64,000 nucleotides of DNA from Acidobacteriaceae bacterium KBS 83 (GTDB taxonomy: Bacteria; Acidobacteriota; Terriglobia; Terriglobales; Acidobacteriaceae). The stretch covers positions 945,378 through 1,009,377 of the forward strand of contig KB906733.1 of assembly GCA_000381585.1 (NCBI GenBank). The letters are read 5' to 3'. Positions 48,761-62,035 of this stretch are shown here, in pieces. Made by a program: the position numbers and the translations under genes. Each line of letters starts with the position of its first letter. The stretch's first letter is position 1. The notes beneath the pieces are model-generated. The model was not told where the DNA came from. It saw only the letters and a list, made by a program, of their open reading frames with translations, and did not search any database.

Positions 48761-49603
48761 ATGTTAAGCAAGACAATCGGAGCATGTGCAGGACTGTGTT
48801 TCTTTATTAGCGGAATTTGTGGACTTCCGGCCGCCAAGGCTCAGGGGACCGGGGCGCAGGTGATGCCGCCGCCCAAGGTCGCGGTGATTGATATTGAATG
48901 GCTCAAGCCGGGAAAGGGGGGAAGCGCCCACCAGAAGACGGAAAGCGCATTCGTGCAGGCTGCCGAGAAGGCGAAGTCGACCCAGCACTACGTTGCCCTG
49001 GAGGCGCTCTCAGGACCGCCACGGGCGCTGTTCTTCTTCGGCTATGACTCATTCGCCGCGATGGAAAAGGCGCGGCAGGAGGAGATGGCCAACGCGAGTC
49101 TCAGCGCCGATCTTGATCGCGCCTTTGCCGAAGATGGCGAGCTACTCTCCTCGACGGCGAGGAACATCTTTACCCTGCGCGACGACCTGATCCCTGAACC
49201 AGGTGTGGCCATTGCAACCATGCGTTACATGCAGATCACTCGTGTCACCATTCGACCGGGACACCAGGCGGATTGGGAGGAATACCTGAAGCTGTTCTGG
49301 AGCACAGTGCAAAAGACCGAACCAGACCGGCACGTAGCTCTCTATCAAAGTTCCTACGGTTGGGAGAACGGAGGCATATGGCTGCTGATCACCCCGATGA
49401 AGTCGCTGGGCGAGGCGGACAAGATGGATGCGAACGCTGCGAAGTTCCGTGAAAATTTGGGCGACAACATGAAGCGCTATCGCGAACTCGCTGGTGCCGC
49501 GATCGAGTCTTCACAACGCAACCTCTATGCATTCGATCCGGCGATCAGTTATGTGCCGGATGCCTGGGTGAGCGCGGACCCCTCATTCTGGAAGCACAAA
49601 TAG
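48761..49603 (+). CDS. Exported protein of unknown function, dimeric alpha/beta-barrel-like
   Basis: 280 residues with a signal peptide (LSKTIGACAGLCFFISGICG, then PAAKAQ). Two similar halves (VAVIDIEWLKPGKGGSAHQK and MRYMQITRVTIRPGHQADWE, each followed by a helix and a strand such as HYVALEALSG and HVALYQSSYG) suggest two ferredoxin-like (ABM/NIPSNAP-type) repeats. AAGGAAAG about eight bases before ATG 48761. Monocistronic: about 290 bases of apparently empty DNA precede it and a terminator follows. Confidence 0.65.
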   Translation: MLSKTIGACAGLCFFISGICGLPAAKAQGTGAQVMPPPKVAVIDIEWLKPGKGGSAHQKTESAFVQAAEKAKSTQHYVALEALSGPPRALFFFGYDSFAAMEKARQEEMANASLSADLDRAFAEDGELLSSTARNIFTLRDDLIPEPGVAIATMRYMQITRVTIRPGHQADWEEYLKLFWSTVQKTEPDRHVALYQSSYGWENGGIWLLITPMKSLGEADKMDANAAKFRENLGDNMKRYRELAGAAIESSQRNLYAFDPAISYVPDAWVSADPSFWKHK

Positions 49604-49626
49604 TTTCGGAGGCAGGCCGAAGGACG

Positions 49627-49657
49627 AAAAGGGCGTCGCTGCTGTGACGCCCTTTTT
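49627..49657 (+). terminator. Rho-independent terminator
   Basis: Stem AAAAGGGCGTC/GACGCCCTTTT with an eight-base loop, ending in TTTTT. Confidence 0.9.
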
Positions 49658-49768
49658 GCATCGTGAAGCTGCTGCTCTCTTCTGAAGTGAGAAGCTCGCG
49701 GATTTGACACAGCCGGTCTTCAATGGAAAGACTCACCGACAGGCACCCAACACCGCCTCCGGAGATCT

Positions 49769-51802
49769 GTGACGTTGACGAACAGGCTTCTTTACGGCAG
49801 CGCCGTCTTTCTCGCCGCGTTCCTTCTTTTTCTCGTTGAGCCGATCGCAGCCAAGCAGTTACTACCCGCCTTCGGCGGCTCGGCTGCCGTCTGGCTTACC
49901 TGCTTGGTGTTTTTCCAAACCGCACTGCTCGCCGGCTACGCGTATGCGCATTGGCTTGCGCGGCCCTCCCGGCAACGCGAACGCCTTGCTCTCTATATCG
50001 CGCTATTGCTGTGCGCCGCACTCTCAGCGCTGGTGTGGTCCTTCAGGCAGGGAAGCTTCCGTTACACGTCGTCCCATCCATTCGCCGTGATTTTCCTCGC
50101 GCTGCTGTTGTCGATCGGCTTACCGTTTCTGCTGCTCGCATCGACCAGCCCCTTGCTGCAGGCTTGGCTCGCGCGGCTGGAACCGGACCGCATCCCATAT
50201 CGCCTCTTTGCTTTGTCGAACCTTGCATCGCTGCTGGCCCTCGCGCTCTATCCCACGCTGATCGAACCGCACCTCACACTCCGCTTGCAGCGGATCCTCT
50301 GGAGCTGTGGTTTCGTTTGCTTCGTCACGCTCGCTGCGACGATTGCCTCGTCGAAACGCGACAAGGCCGCTGGGCCAATTCCGAATGACGGGGGTATTGA
50401 GGATGCACTGCCAGCGTCGCTCAGAAGCAAGTGCCTTTGGCTGCTTCTTCCGATGGTCGCCTCCATGCAGTTGTGCGCCGTCACCAGCTATCTCACGGCA
50501 AACATTGCGGCCATTCCGCTGCTCTGGATCCTGCCGCTCGCCGCATACCTGATCACGCTGATCGTTGCGTTCGAATACGCGCGATTCGTGCCGCGGCCCG
50601 TGCTCACGCGCCTGCTCGCTGTCATGCTCGCCGGGCTCGCATACATGCTGGCCAAAGCCGATGTCTCGCTGCCCGTCGCCATCGGCATCGCCTTCTTCCT
50701 GATCGAGATGTTTCTTGCCTGCCTCTATTGCCATGTGGAAGCCTATGCGCTGCGTCCGCGCGCGACGAGGGATCTGACGGTTTTCTACCTGATGTTTGCT
50801 GCCGGTGGCGCGATCGGATCCTTTCTCATCGGCATCGCATCGCCGCTGATCTTTTCTTCCAATTACGACGTCGCGATCTCCTTCTTCGCCACAGCGCTGG
50901 TCGCGGTGTTGGTGGTGTGGCCGGCAAGCTGGTCGGAGCGCGCACTCTGGTCCGCCGGCGCAGCGATGCTGCTCTATGTGCTCGTGCTGCTGCACGCTGC
51001 CTATCAACGCGACACGATGTTCTCCATCCGTAACTTCTATGCGAGCCTACGGGTAAAGCAGGCATATGACCGCAATCAGCACTGGATCCGCACACTCAGC
51101 AACGGAACCATCCAGCATGGAACTCAAATCTTCTCGCCAGCGCTGATGAAAACACCGACCACCTACTACGCGGAGGATTCCGGGGTGGGTCTGGCACTGC
51201 GCTATTGCTGCGGAGACCGCGCGCGCAACGTGGGCATCGTGGGACTCGGCGCGGGAACCATCGCAGCATACGGACGGACTGAGGACCGCATGCGCTTCTA
51301 TGAAATCAACCCGGCGGTCGAGCCGATCGCGCAGCACCTGTTCACCTATCTGCGCGATTCACCCGCGCAGATCAGTTTTGTGGACGGTGATGCGCGGGCC
51401 TCGCTTGCTCAAGAGCCAGCGGAACACTTCGATATTCTGGTGATCGATGCCTTTACTGGGGACGCCATCCCGCTGCACCTGCTGACGACCCAGGCCATGG
51501 CGATCTATCGCAGGCATCTCGCACCCGGCGGCGTTCTCGCCTTCCACATCTCAAACCAGCATGTCGATCTCGGGCCGGCAATCTATCTGCTCGCCCAGGC
51601 TGCCGGCATGCAGGCGCGCACCGTGCACAGCCTGGCGGATGATCCGCGCGGCGAGTTCAACGCCACGTGGGTGCTCGTGACCAACAACGACGCGTTCCTC
51701 ACGCTGCCGGCGATCGCGGACCATTCGCATCAGACGGAGCCGCGTGCTGGCCTCCGAGTCTGGACCGACGACTACTCCAGCCTGCTCGCACTGCTTCATT
51801 GA
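49769..51802 (+). CDS. Membrane-bound spermidine-synthase-like protein
   Basis: 677 residues: about 12 membrane segments (1-420, starting FLAAFLLFLVEPIAAKQLLP) fused to a soluble Rossmann domain (about 470-677). The Rossmann domain has the SAM/aminopropyl-binding motif VGIVGLGAGTIAAYG (about 487-501), the acidic MRFYEINPAV, and LVIDAFTGDAIPLHLLT. This matches the 'spermidine synthase-like, fused membrane' proteins of unknown reaction. The polyamine-binding Asp pattern of true SpeE is not evident. The start is GTG 49769 with GGAG upstream. It stands alone between two terminators. Confidence 0.8.
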   Translation: MTLTNRLLYGSAVFLAAFLLFLVEPIAAKQLLPAFGGSAAVWLTCLVFFQTALLAGYAYAHWLARPSRQRERLALYIALLLCAALSALVWSFRQGSFRYTSSHPFAVIFLALLLSIGLPFLLLASTSPLLQAWLARLEPDRIPYRLFALSNLASLLALALYPTLIEPHLTLRLQRILWSCGFVCFVTLAATIASSKRDKAAGPIPNDGGIEDALPASLRSKCLWLLLPMVASMQLCAVTSYLTANIAAIPLLWILPLAAYLITLIVAFEYARFVPRPVLTRLLAVMLAGLAYMLAKADVSLPVAIGIAFFLIEMFLACLYCHVEAYALRPRATRDLTVFYLMFAAGGAIGSFLIGIASPLIFSSNYDVAISFFATALVAVLVVWPASWSERALWSAGAAMLLYVLVLLHAAYQRDTMFSIRNFYASLRVKQAYDRNQHWIRTLSNGTIQHGTQIFSPALMKTPTTYYAEDSGVGLALRYCCGDRARNVGIVGLGAGTIAAYGRTEDRMRFYEINPAVEPIAQHLFTYLRDSPAQISFVDGDARASLAQEPAEHFDILVIDAFTGDAIPLHLLTTQAMAIYRRHLAPGGVLAFHISNQHVDLGPAIYLLAQAAGMQARTVHSLADDPRGEFNATWVLVTNNDAFLTLPAIADHSHQTEPRAGLRVWTDDYSSLLALLH

Positions 51803-51805
51803 CAG

Positions 51806-51838
51806 AAAAAGGACGCTGCCGGGGGCAGCGCCCTTTTT
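51806..51838. terminator. Bidirectional terminator between convergent genes
   Basis: AAAAAGG-A-CGCTGCC/GGCAGCG-C-CCTTTTT hairpin with A- and T-runs on both flanks, so it can end both the rightward spermidine-synthase-like transcript and leftward lon (stop at 51854). Confidence 0.88.
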
Positions 51839-51853
51839 GGATTGCTGAATCAG

Positions 51854-54298
<2,445 letters not shown>

Positions 54299-54316
54299 TT
54301 CTGTCCTTCCGCCCAC

Positions 54317-54731
54317 GATTGCCGGTGAGCGTCGGCGTCAAAACCTGCGTTGGAAGACGCAGTAAGCGAGACAGCCGCGTCATGCAGTACGGCCGGTATC
54401 TGTCAGATGTTCAAACGCCTGTGGGAGGATCACCGTCAGGCGAATTAATCCAAGGTCAACGTATGCTAACCGACAAGCCGTGCGCTTGTATCGGTCCCTT
54501 ACAAAAAGGTTAAACCATTGGGGTTCCGAGTGCACTTTCGGGTCTGGATCGTGTCAACTCAGTTATCCCGGTTATGAAGAGAATGAATGCCTCTCCACCC
54601 AGGGGTCGAGGGCCGAGCCAAGCCTTGGGCTGAAGACGAAGTGACCCGATACCGGCTATCGTTCGACAGCCCGCCCTCCCGAGACACGCAAAGAGGAGGG
54701 GGGCAGGATCTTTCCCTTTTTGGAGAGGCAA
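54317..54731. other. Divergent intergenic region between lon and the receptor gene
   Basis: 415 bases. It contains a small CGCCTG/CAGGCG hairpin (54416-54442) and the terminator-like hairpin in the receptor leader (54669-54720). No heat-shock inverted repeat (CIRCE) and no cobalamin riboswitch core were recognised. No convincing gene. Confidence 0.4.
54669..54720 (+). promoter_or_regulatory. Terminator-like hairpin in the receptor gene leader
   Basis: GCCC-G-CCCTCC (54669-54679) pairs with GGAGGGGGGC (54695-54704) with one bulged G. A U-rich stretch (TCTTTCCCTTTT) comes next, just before the ribosome-binding site at 54722. It is placed like a transcription attenuator, although an accidental GC-rich hairpin is possible. 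Confidence 0.4.
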
Positions 54732-57700
54732 TTGCAAAAGGCTTTCGTTTTCCCAGTGTTGCTCGCCGCAGGAGCCCTGCACGCACAGAGCAACTACGCC
54801 GCTCTGCGAGGTTCCGTCACCGATCCGCAGCAGCGTGCCATACCGCAGGCCCATGTGCACATCACCTCTACGGTGACCGGCGCGACGCGCGAAGTCCTGT
54901 CCGACAGCGCAGGCCTCTACGATGCGGAGGGTCTGCCGCCCGGCCCGTATCGTGTTCAGGTCGACAGTCCCGGCTTCAAGCAGCGCACTGAACAGATTCA
55001 ACTCGAAGTCGGCCAGCAGATGACGCTCGATCAGCCGCTGCAGTTGGGCAAGAAGGCGGAGACCATCTCCGTCTCCGTCGCACCCGAAGTGCTGAAGACC
55101 GCCGATGCCAGTGTCGGTGAGGTCGTGGACCGCAAGTCTGTTGAGCAGCTACCGCTCAACGGACGCCAGCTTATCGACCTGGTGACAACGGTGCCCGGAG
55201 CGCATCAAGGCAGCGGTGCGCAGCAGGGAAATGCCAACCCGCTTTACTGGCGGCCGGGACAGTTCTCCGCCATCAGCATCAGCGGCAGCCGCCCCAATGC
55301 CAATTACTTCTTGCTGGACGGCGCCACCAACACGGACCCGACATTCAACACCCAGAACTTCAGCGCGTCTCCGGACTCGGTGCAGGAATTCCAGGTGCAG
55401 ACAGGCAGCTATGCCGCCGAGATGGGCGGCGCGGGCGGCGGTCAGATCAACATCGCGACCCGCTCCGGAACCAGCGCCTTTCACGGCACTATTTATGAGT
55501 TCCTGCGCAATGGCGCTTTCGATGCCCACACCTTCGGGGACATGGGCGTGAACAACCATCTGGTGCAGAACAACTACGGCGCGGCCTTGGGTGGCCCCGT
55601 CTATGGCAAACGCACCTTCTTCTTCGTGAACTACGAAGGGTATCGCCGCGTCGCTGCAGATGCGATGACCGACACGGTGCCCACCGAAGCCGAGACGAAA
55701 GGCGACTTCAGTCAGAGCGGCGTCACCATCTACGACCCGGAGACAACTGCACCCAATCCCGATTTCAATCCGGCGCTACCCGTGAGCAAGTCGAATCCGC
55801 AGAGCATTCGGCAGCCATTCCCGAACAACGTGGTTCCCGCGAGCCGGATTAACAGCGCGACGGCCATCATGCTGAAGGATTATGTGCCCAGGCCCAACAT
55901 GATGGACATGGGCTCTGCAATGACGATGAATGGACAGCCCGGCGTCGTCGGCGCGGGCAATGATGCGAACAACTACTTGGACATTCGCAACGAGGAACAC
56001 TACACCGACCAGGGCACCGTCCGCATCGATCGCAACTTCAACGACGGCAGCAATGCGTTCTTCCGCTACAGCGCCCAAGGTGAGCGCGGATTCATGCCGG
56101 AGAATCTGCCCGGCTTCGGCTACTTCCACGACAACCTGTCGCAGCAGGGCGTGCTTGGCTCAAGCCAGGTGCTATCGCGGTCGCTGCTGAACACGACGAC
56201 GCTCGCCATCTCCCGCCTGAGCATGAATCACATCACGCAAAGCGCGAACACGAACAACATCGTTGGCCAGCTTGGCATTCAGGGCATCGGTTTCGGCGGC
56301 CCCGGCGCCTGGGGCGCTCCCTACTTCAATGTGCAGGGCTATTCGCCCATCGGCGACAGCTATTCCGCTACCCCGATGCACGCCTGGGACACGGTGATCG
56401 AGGGCCGCGACACGCTGAACTGGCAGAAGGGTCGCCACAGCCTGAAATTCGGCGGCACATTCCAGTGGTACATCTGGCCGATGTGGGGATTCTTCCAGAA
56501 CCGCGGCTACTATCAGTTCACCAACGGCTTCACCACCCACACGCTGACCAACGACGGCACTGGCTCCGCGCTGGCGAGTTTTCTGCTGGGCATGCCGGTC
56601 GTGCGGCAGCGCCAGGCCGGCGTGCCGCAGATGAATCTGCGTCAGTGGTATGCGGACGGCTTCGCGCAGGACAAATGGCGCGTGACCGCCACCACCACGC
56701 TCGACTTCGGACTTCGCTATGAATACATGAGCCCGCTTTGGGACGTGAGCTACACCAATAGCAACCTGGTCTTCAACGATGGCGTACCGTCGCCGTTCAT
56801 TGGCGGCCAGAACGGCTACCCAAGAGGGTTGATGTATCCCAACAAGGCCAACTTCGCTCCGCGTTTCGGCGTGGCGAAATCTCTGCCGAACATTGGACTA
56901 GTGCTGCATGCGGCGTACGGCGTCTTCTATACACCCGTGGATATGAACACTTGGTGTAACCAGCGCCACAACGTGCCTTACGTCTTCCCGGAGACAGCGC
57001 AGAGCGACAACTTCACACCCTCGCCGGCGATCGCGAATTACAACTTCGGCGATCCTGTGCTCGGCAAAACCGTTGTCAGCTTCACCGCGATGGATGTCCA
57101 CGCGCCGGCGCAGTACATCCAGCAGTGGAGCGCATCGGTTGAAAAGGCCTTGGGAAAGGAAACGACGCTCGAGATCGGCTATATCGGTTCCGGCGGTTTC
57201 CACCTGCAGCGCGCGCACCTCATCAATAACGCGCAGCCCGGCGCCGGTGCTATCCAACCGCGCCGCAAGTTCAAGAGCATGGAATTCGTTCCCGGAACCG
57301 TGCTTCCGCCGACGGTGGAGGTCGCCAATCCCGACAACCCGCTCTTCAGTCCGGTAAGCTCCATCAACCTGCTCGAAAACACGGCACAGAGTTGGTACGA
57401 CGCCGGTTACGTCAATCTGCGCCGCCGCTACGGGCATGGTCTCAGCCTGCTGGCGAATTACACGCTCGCCAAGAGCCTGACAAATGCACCGGACTTTCGT
57501 TCACCCATGTATGAGTCGTCCATTCCGCAGAACGACGATGATCTTCAAGCCGAGCGCGGTCCGGCATGCGACATACGAAATCGCTTTTCTCTGAGCGGGG
57601 TCTACGATGCTCCCGCCTGGAACCGTTCGCACCTGAGTACCGCTCTCACCAAGGATTGGCGCTTTTCGACTATCTATCAGGTGCAGAGTGGCTATCCCAT

Positions 57701-58106
57701 GACGATCTCCGTCTTTGGCGATACCGCCAACGCTGGCACTGCGCTGGGTGAGAACCCCATCCGCGCTAACCTCACGGGTCAGGAGATCTTTCCCCATGGC
57801 ACGCGCAATCCGCAGCAATGGTTCAATCCCGGAGCCTTCGCAACACCGCCGGCGTATACCTTCGGCAATGTGGGACGCAACTCGGTCTATGGCCCAGGAA
57901 TGCAAACGTTCGACGTGGCCGTGGTGCGCGCCTTCAGCGTGACGGAAAGGATGAAGCTCGAGACGCGCGGCGAGTTCTTCAACGCGCTCAATCAGGTGAA
58001 CTACGATGTGCCCAACCGCTTTGTGAATACGGCCGGTTTCGGCACCATCACCGGCGCGATGTCGCCGGGGCGGCAGATCCAATTGAGCGCACGGGTGTCG
58101 TTCTAA
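54732..58106 (+). CDS. Oar-like TonB-dependent receptor with carboxypeptidase-regulatory domain
   Basis: About 1124 residues, probable TTG start at 54732 with GGAGAGG just before. Signal peptide (VFPVLLAAGALHAQ); a CarboxypepD_reg beta-sandwich (about 20-105, LRGSVTDPQQRAIPQAHVHI and GLYDAEGLPPGPYRVQV); a plug (about 115-230, VEQLPLNGRQLIDLVTTVPG); then a long beta-barrel ending ISF-like (SARVSF). This is the Oar/CirA-like family greatly expanded in Acidobacteria, thought to import complex glycans, peptides or siderophores. No SusD partner is present, as usual for this type. Inserted between clpX and lon on the opposite strand. Confidence 0.88.
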   Translation: MQKAFVFPVLLAAGALHAQSNYAALRGSVTDPQQRAIPQAHVHITSTVTGATREVLSDSAGLYDAEGLPPGPYRVQVDSPGFKQRTEQIQLEVGQQMTLDQPLQLGKKAETISVSVAPEVLKTADASVGEVVDRKSVEQLPLNGRQLIDLVTTVPGAHQGSGAQQGNANPLYWRPGQFSAISISGSRPNANYFLLDGATNTDPTFNTQNFSASPDSVQEFQVQTGSYAAEMGGAGGGQINIATRSGTSAFHGTIYEFLRNGAFDAHTFGDMGVNNHLVQNNYGAALGGPVYGKRTFFFVNYEGYRRVAADAMTDTVPTEAETKGDFSQSGVTIYDPETTAPNPDFNPALPVSKSNPQSIRQPFPNNVVPASRINSATAIMLKDYVPRPNMMDMGSAMTMNGQPGVVGAGNDANNYLDIRNEEHYTDQGTVRIDRNFNDGSNAFFRYSAQGERGFMPENLPGFGYFHDNLSQQGVLGSSQVLSRSLLNTTTLAISRLSMNHITQSANTNNIVGQLGIQGIGFGGPGAWGAPYFNVQGYSPIGDSYSATPMHAWDTVIEGRDTLNWQKGRHSLKFGGTFQWYIWPMWGFFQNRGYYQFTNGFTTHTLTNDGTGSALASFLLGMPVVRQRQAGVPQMNLRQWYADGFAQDKWRVTATTTLDFGLRYEYMSPLWDVSYTNSNLVFNDGVPSPFIGGQNGYPRGLMYPNKANFAPRFGVAKSLPNIGLVLHAAYGVFYTPVDMNTWCNQRHNVPYVFPETAQSDNFTPSPAIANYNFGDPVLGKTVVSFTAMDVHAPAQYIQQWSASVEKALGKETTLEIGYIGSGGFHLQRAHLINNAQPGAGAIQPRRKFKSMEFVPGTVLPPTVEVANPDNPLFSPVSSINLLENTAQSWYDAGYVNLRRRYGHGLSLLANYTLAKSLTNAPDFRSPMYESSIPQNDDDLQAERGPACDIRNRFSLSGVYDAPAWNRSHLSTALTKDWRFSTIYQVQSGYPMTISVFGDTANAGTALGENPIRANLTGQEIFPHGTRNPQQWFNPGAFATPPAYTFGNVGRNSVYGPGMQTFDVAVVRAFSVTERMKLETRGEFFNALNQVNYDVPNRFVNTAGFGTITGAMSPGRQIQLSARVSF

Positions 58107-58139
58107 TGGATCGATGAACCTTCAAATAAAGAAACGGCA

Positions 58140-58496
58140 ATGACAAAAGACGAGGCTCTAAATCTGGCCAACGATTGGGTGACGGCCTGGAATCGTCATG
58201 ATCTGGACTTGATCATGATGCACTACGACGATGCGATCGAATTGACCTCGCCGGTTGCCGCCCAGCTTTTGGGTATCTCCGACGGCAAAGTGGTCGGAAA
58301 GGCAAACTTGAGAGCTTACTTTCAGCGAGGACTGGAGGCCTACCCGGAACTCCACTTTCGCCTGGAGGACATCCTGTGGGGCGTGAACAGCGTACTGCTC
58401 TACTACACAAACCAAAAGGGGACACGCACAGCAGAGTTCCTGGAGCTGTCAGCGAATGGAAAAGTGGCTCGAGTGGTGGCGAATTACAGTGCCTAG
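58140..58496 (+). CDS. SnoaL/NTF2-like cytoplasmic protein
   Basis: A 118-residue single-domain NTF2 fold: helix ALNLANDWVTAWNRHDLDLI, strand DDAIELTSPVAA, the dimer-side motif GKANLRAYFQRGLEAYPELH, and WGVNSVLLYYTNQKGTRTAE. SnoaL-like proteins serve as small enzymes or binding proteins. No secretion signal, unlike the DUF4440 protein at 9446-9949. It starts 33 bases after the receptor gene and shares its terminator, so it is probably co-transcribed. Confidence 0.82.
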   Translation: MTKDEALNLANDWVTAWNRHDLDLIMMHYDDAIELTSPVAAQLLGISDGKVVGKANLRAYFQRGLEAYPELHFRLEDILWGVNSVLLYYTNQKGTRTAEFLELSANGKVARVVANYSA

Positions 58497-58515
58497 CCGG
58501 TTCTGCAGAGACAAC

Positions 58516-58546
58516 AAAGGCGCTGCTTTTAAAGCAGCGCCTTTGC
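58516..58546. terminator. Bidirectional terminator between the NTF2-like gene and clpX
   Basis: A fully palindromic hairpin, AAAGGCGCTGCTTT/AAAGCAGCGCCTTT, with poly-A and poly-U sides. It serves both the rightward receptor transcript and leftward clpX (stop at 58569). Confidence 0.9.
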
Positions 58547-58568
58547 ACTTTCTGTTCTGCGTGATGAT

Positions 58569-59846
<1,278 letters not shown>

Positions 59847-59884
59847 GGAATCTACTCCTTCTCGCCGAGGTCCTTGCCGGCCGC

Positions 59885-60475
59885 CTAGGTGCGCGGACGA
59901 TCGATGATCTCGTCGATGATGCCGTATTCCTTCGCCTGTGGGGAATTCATAATGAAGTCCCGCTCGACGTCCCGCTCAATACGTTCGAGCGACTGACCGG
60001 TATGTTTGGACATCAGGTTATTGGTGATCTCGCGAATACGCAGGATCTCGCGGGCGTGGATATCAATGTCAGTCGCCTGGCCCGAGAGTCCGCCCATAGA
60101 CGGCTGGTGAATCAGGATACGGGAATTGGGCAGCGCGAAGCGCTTGCCCGCCGTGCCGGACATCAGAAGAAAAGCCCCCATCGACGCCGCCTGACCAATA
60201 CAGTACGTCACCACATCGTTCTTGATGAACTGCATCGTGTCATAAATGGCCAGACCGGCGGTAATCGAGCCCCCCGGCGAATTGATGTAAAGCTGCAGAT
60301 CCTTCTCCGGGTCCTCACCGGAAAGAAAGAGCATCTGCGCGATCACCAGGTTGGCGATCTGATCATCGATCGGCGTCCCCAGAAAAATGATGTTGTCGCG
60401 CAGCAGACGGCTGTAAATGTCGTAGGCGCGTTCGCCACGGCTCGTCTGCTCGATGACCATCGGTACCAGTGCCAT
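59885..60475 (-). CDS. clpP: ATP-dependent Clp protease proteolytic subunit ClpP
   Basis: A 196-residue serine protease forming the double-heptamer chamber. The catalytic Ser98 is in [11 protein letters not shown], His123 in LIHQPSMGG, and an Asp near 173 in [19 protein letters not shown] (oxyanion-hole strand) is conserved. A short propeptide ([15 protein letters not shown]) is autoprocessed in relatives. Lies between tig (108 bases upstream) and clpX. Confidence 0.96.
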   Translation of the reverse strand: MALVPMVIEQTSRGERAYDIYSRLLRDNIIFLGTPIDDQIANLVIAQMLFLSGEDPEKDLQLYINSPGGSITAGLAIYDTMQFIKNDVVTYCIGQAASMGAFLLMSGTAGKRFALPNSRILIHQPSMGGLSGQATDIDIHAREILRIREITNNLMSKHTGQSLERIERDVERDFIMNSPQAKEYGIIDEIIDRPRT

Positions 60476-60583
60476 GCTCTTCTTTATGCTCCTCGCCCGC
60501 CGCTGCTTTCTTTGGCTGGCTGGTTCTCCTGCGTCCCCTCAAGAGCGCTAAGCCTACTCCATTACGACGCGCTCCAACTACAA

Positions 60584-62035
60584 CTAAAGTCTCTCGTACA
60601 ACAGCTTCGCGGTCTTGTCTCTCCGAATTTGTTCCCGGATTCTAGCCATGGACCCATCCTGCGTCAATCGCACCTGCAGGGTATCCAGCGGTTCACGTAA
60701 CTGTAGCGAGAGCAACTCGAGCTCCTGGTGAAGCTCCTGGTCGGAGACGCCGATCTGCTCCGCGTCCGCGATCCGGTCCAGGATGAGCAACGACTTCACC
60801 TCGCTGGTAGCCGAGTCTCGCTGCGCCGCACGCAGCCGCGCGAAATCCAGCCGCTTCATATCTTCTTCGCGCATGCCCTGCGCCGCCAGAGAACGAAGCC
60901 CGCGGTCCAGCCGGGCGTCGATCTGCTGTTGAATCATCGACTCCGGTACCGGAAACTGGAAGCGCTCGCTCAGCGCAGTCAGCAGCCGGTCGCGCGTATC
61001 GGTCTCGGTGCGCCGGTCCTTCTCCGACTGCAGGTTCTCGCGAAACTTTGCCTTGAAGTCCTCGTAGCTTGAGTAATCTCCGAGCTCTTTAGCAAAGTCG
61101 TCGTTTAACTCTGGCTGCACCCGGCGCTTGATTCCTTTGACTGCAACATCGTAGGACACATTCTTGCCCGCAAGCCGCTTCTCGCCAAAGTCCTCGGGAT
61201 AATTCACCTCAAACTTCAGCTCCTGGCCGACCGTGGCTCCGCGCAGAGCTTCGCTGAAGGCGGTAAGCGTATTCGATCCGCCAACTTCGAGGATTACGTC
61301 CTCGCCGGAGAGCGGAGCACTCTCCTTCGCGCTCTCGCCTTCGGCCGCCGGCTGCACGCTACCCGTAAAGGTGATCTGCGCCCAATCGCCGTCTACCAGC
61401 GGACGCTCCTCTTCGACCGGCTCCATCGTGGAGCGGGAGTCGCGCACGCGCTCAACTTCCCCGGCAAATTCCTCGTCACTGAACGCCGCGCTCGGCTTTT
61501 CCACCTTTACATCCGGGTAGCCATCCACGGAGAACTCCGGCATGACTTCGAAGCTCGCCTTGAACCACAGCGGCTTGCCGTCCTCCATGGTCATATCGAC
61601 CACCTGCGGCTGCGATACCAGGCGGAAATTCCCGTCGGTGATGGCCTTCTGGAAGTGCTGCGGCATCACTGCTTCGAGCACCTCCTGGCGGATCCGCTCG
61701 GAAAAGCGCGCGCGGACCAGCGACTCCGGAACCTTGCCGGCACGGAAGCCCGGGATGCGCGCCTGCTTCTGATAGCGCTTTACCGTCGAGCGCATTGCCC
61801 GTGAGACCTCGTCTTCCGGGATAGTGACCTCGACCGAGCGGGTGACCTCCGGATTGAAGACAGGTCCGTGCTGGTGCGTGTGATCGTGTCCCGCATGATC
61901 ATGATCATGCTCATGCTCAGGCTGCGCGGAGGTGTTCTCAGCGGCGGTGGGAGTCTCGACTATATCTGTGTTGTTCAAATCTGTTGTGCTCAGGTCCGTT
62001 GTGCTTTGGTCAGGGATGCTCAAAGTAGTGCCCAA
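60584..62035 (-). CDS. tig: Trigger factor, with a histidine-rich N-terminal extension
   Basis: A 483-residue ribosome-bound chaperone and peptidyl-prolyl isomerase. The ribosome-binding signature GFRAGKVP (96-103) stands about 55 residues later than in E. coli because of an extension. That extension is Thr/Asp-rich at first (STTDLSTTDLNNTD), then a cluster with nine His among 17 residues at 41-57 (HEHDHDHAGHDHTHQHG). The PPIase domain (about 210-290) and the C-terminal arms are normal. Such a His/Asp cluster should bind metal, as the SlyD tail does. First gene of tig-clpP-clpX. Confidence 0.94.
   Translation of the reverse strand: MGTTLSIPDQSTTDLSTTDLNNTDIVETPTAAENTSAQPEHEHDHDHAGHDHTHQHGPVFNPEVTRSVEVTIPEDEVSRAMRSTVKRYQKQARIPGFRAGKVPESLVRARFSERIRQEVLEAVMPQHFQKAITDGNFRLVSQPQVVDMTMEDGKPLWFKASFEVMPEFSVDGYPDVKVEKPSAAFSDEEFAGEVERVRDSRSTMEPVEEERPLVDGDWAQITFTGSVQPAAEGESAKESAPLSGEDVILEVGGSNTLTAFSEALRGATVGQELKFEVNYPEDFGEKRLAGKNVSYDVAVKGIKRRVQPELNDDFAKELGDYSSYEDFKAKFRENLQSEKDRRTETDTRDRLLTALSERFQFPVPESMIQQQIDARLDRGLRSLAAQGMREEDMKRLDFARLRAAQRDSATSEVKSLLILDRIADAEQIGVSDQELHQELELLSLQLREPLDTLQVRLTQDGSMARIREQIRRDKTAKLLYERL

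Noticed and set aside
54317-54731. Cobalamin or other riboswitch before the TonB-dependent receptor
   Set aside because: No B12-box-like conserved core could be found. Only a GC hairpin with U-rich tail is supported.
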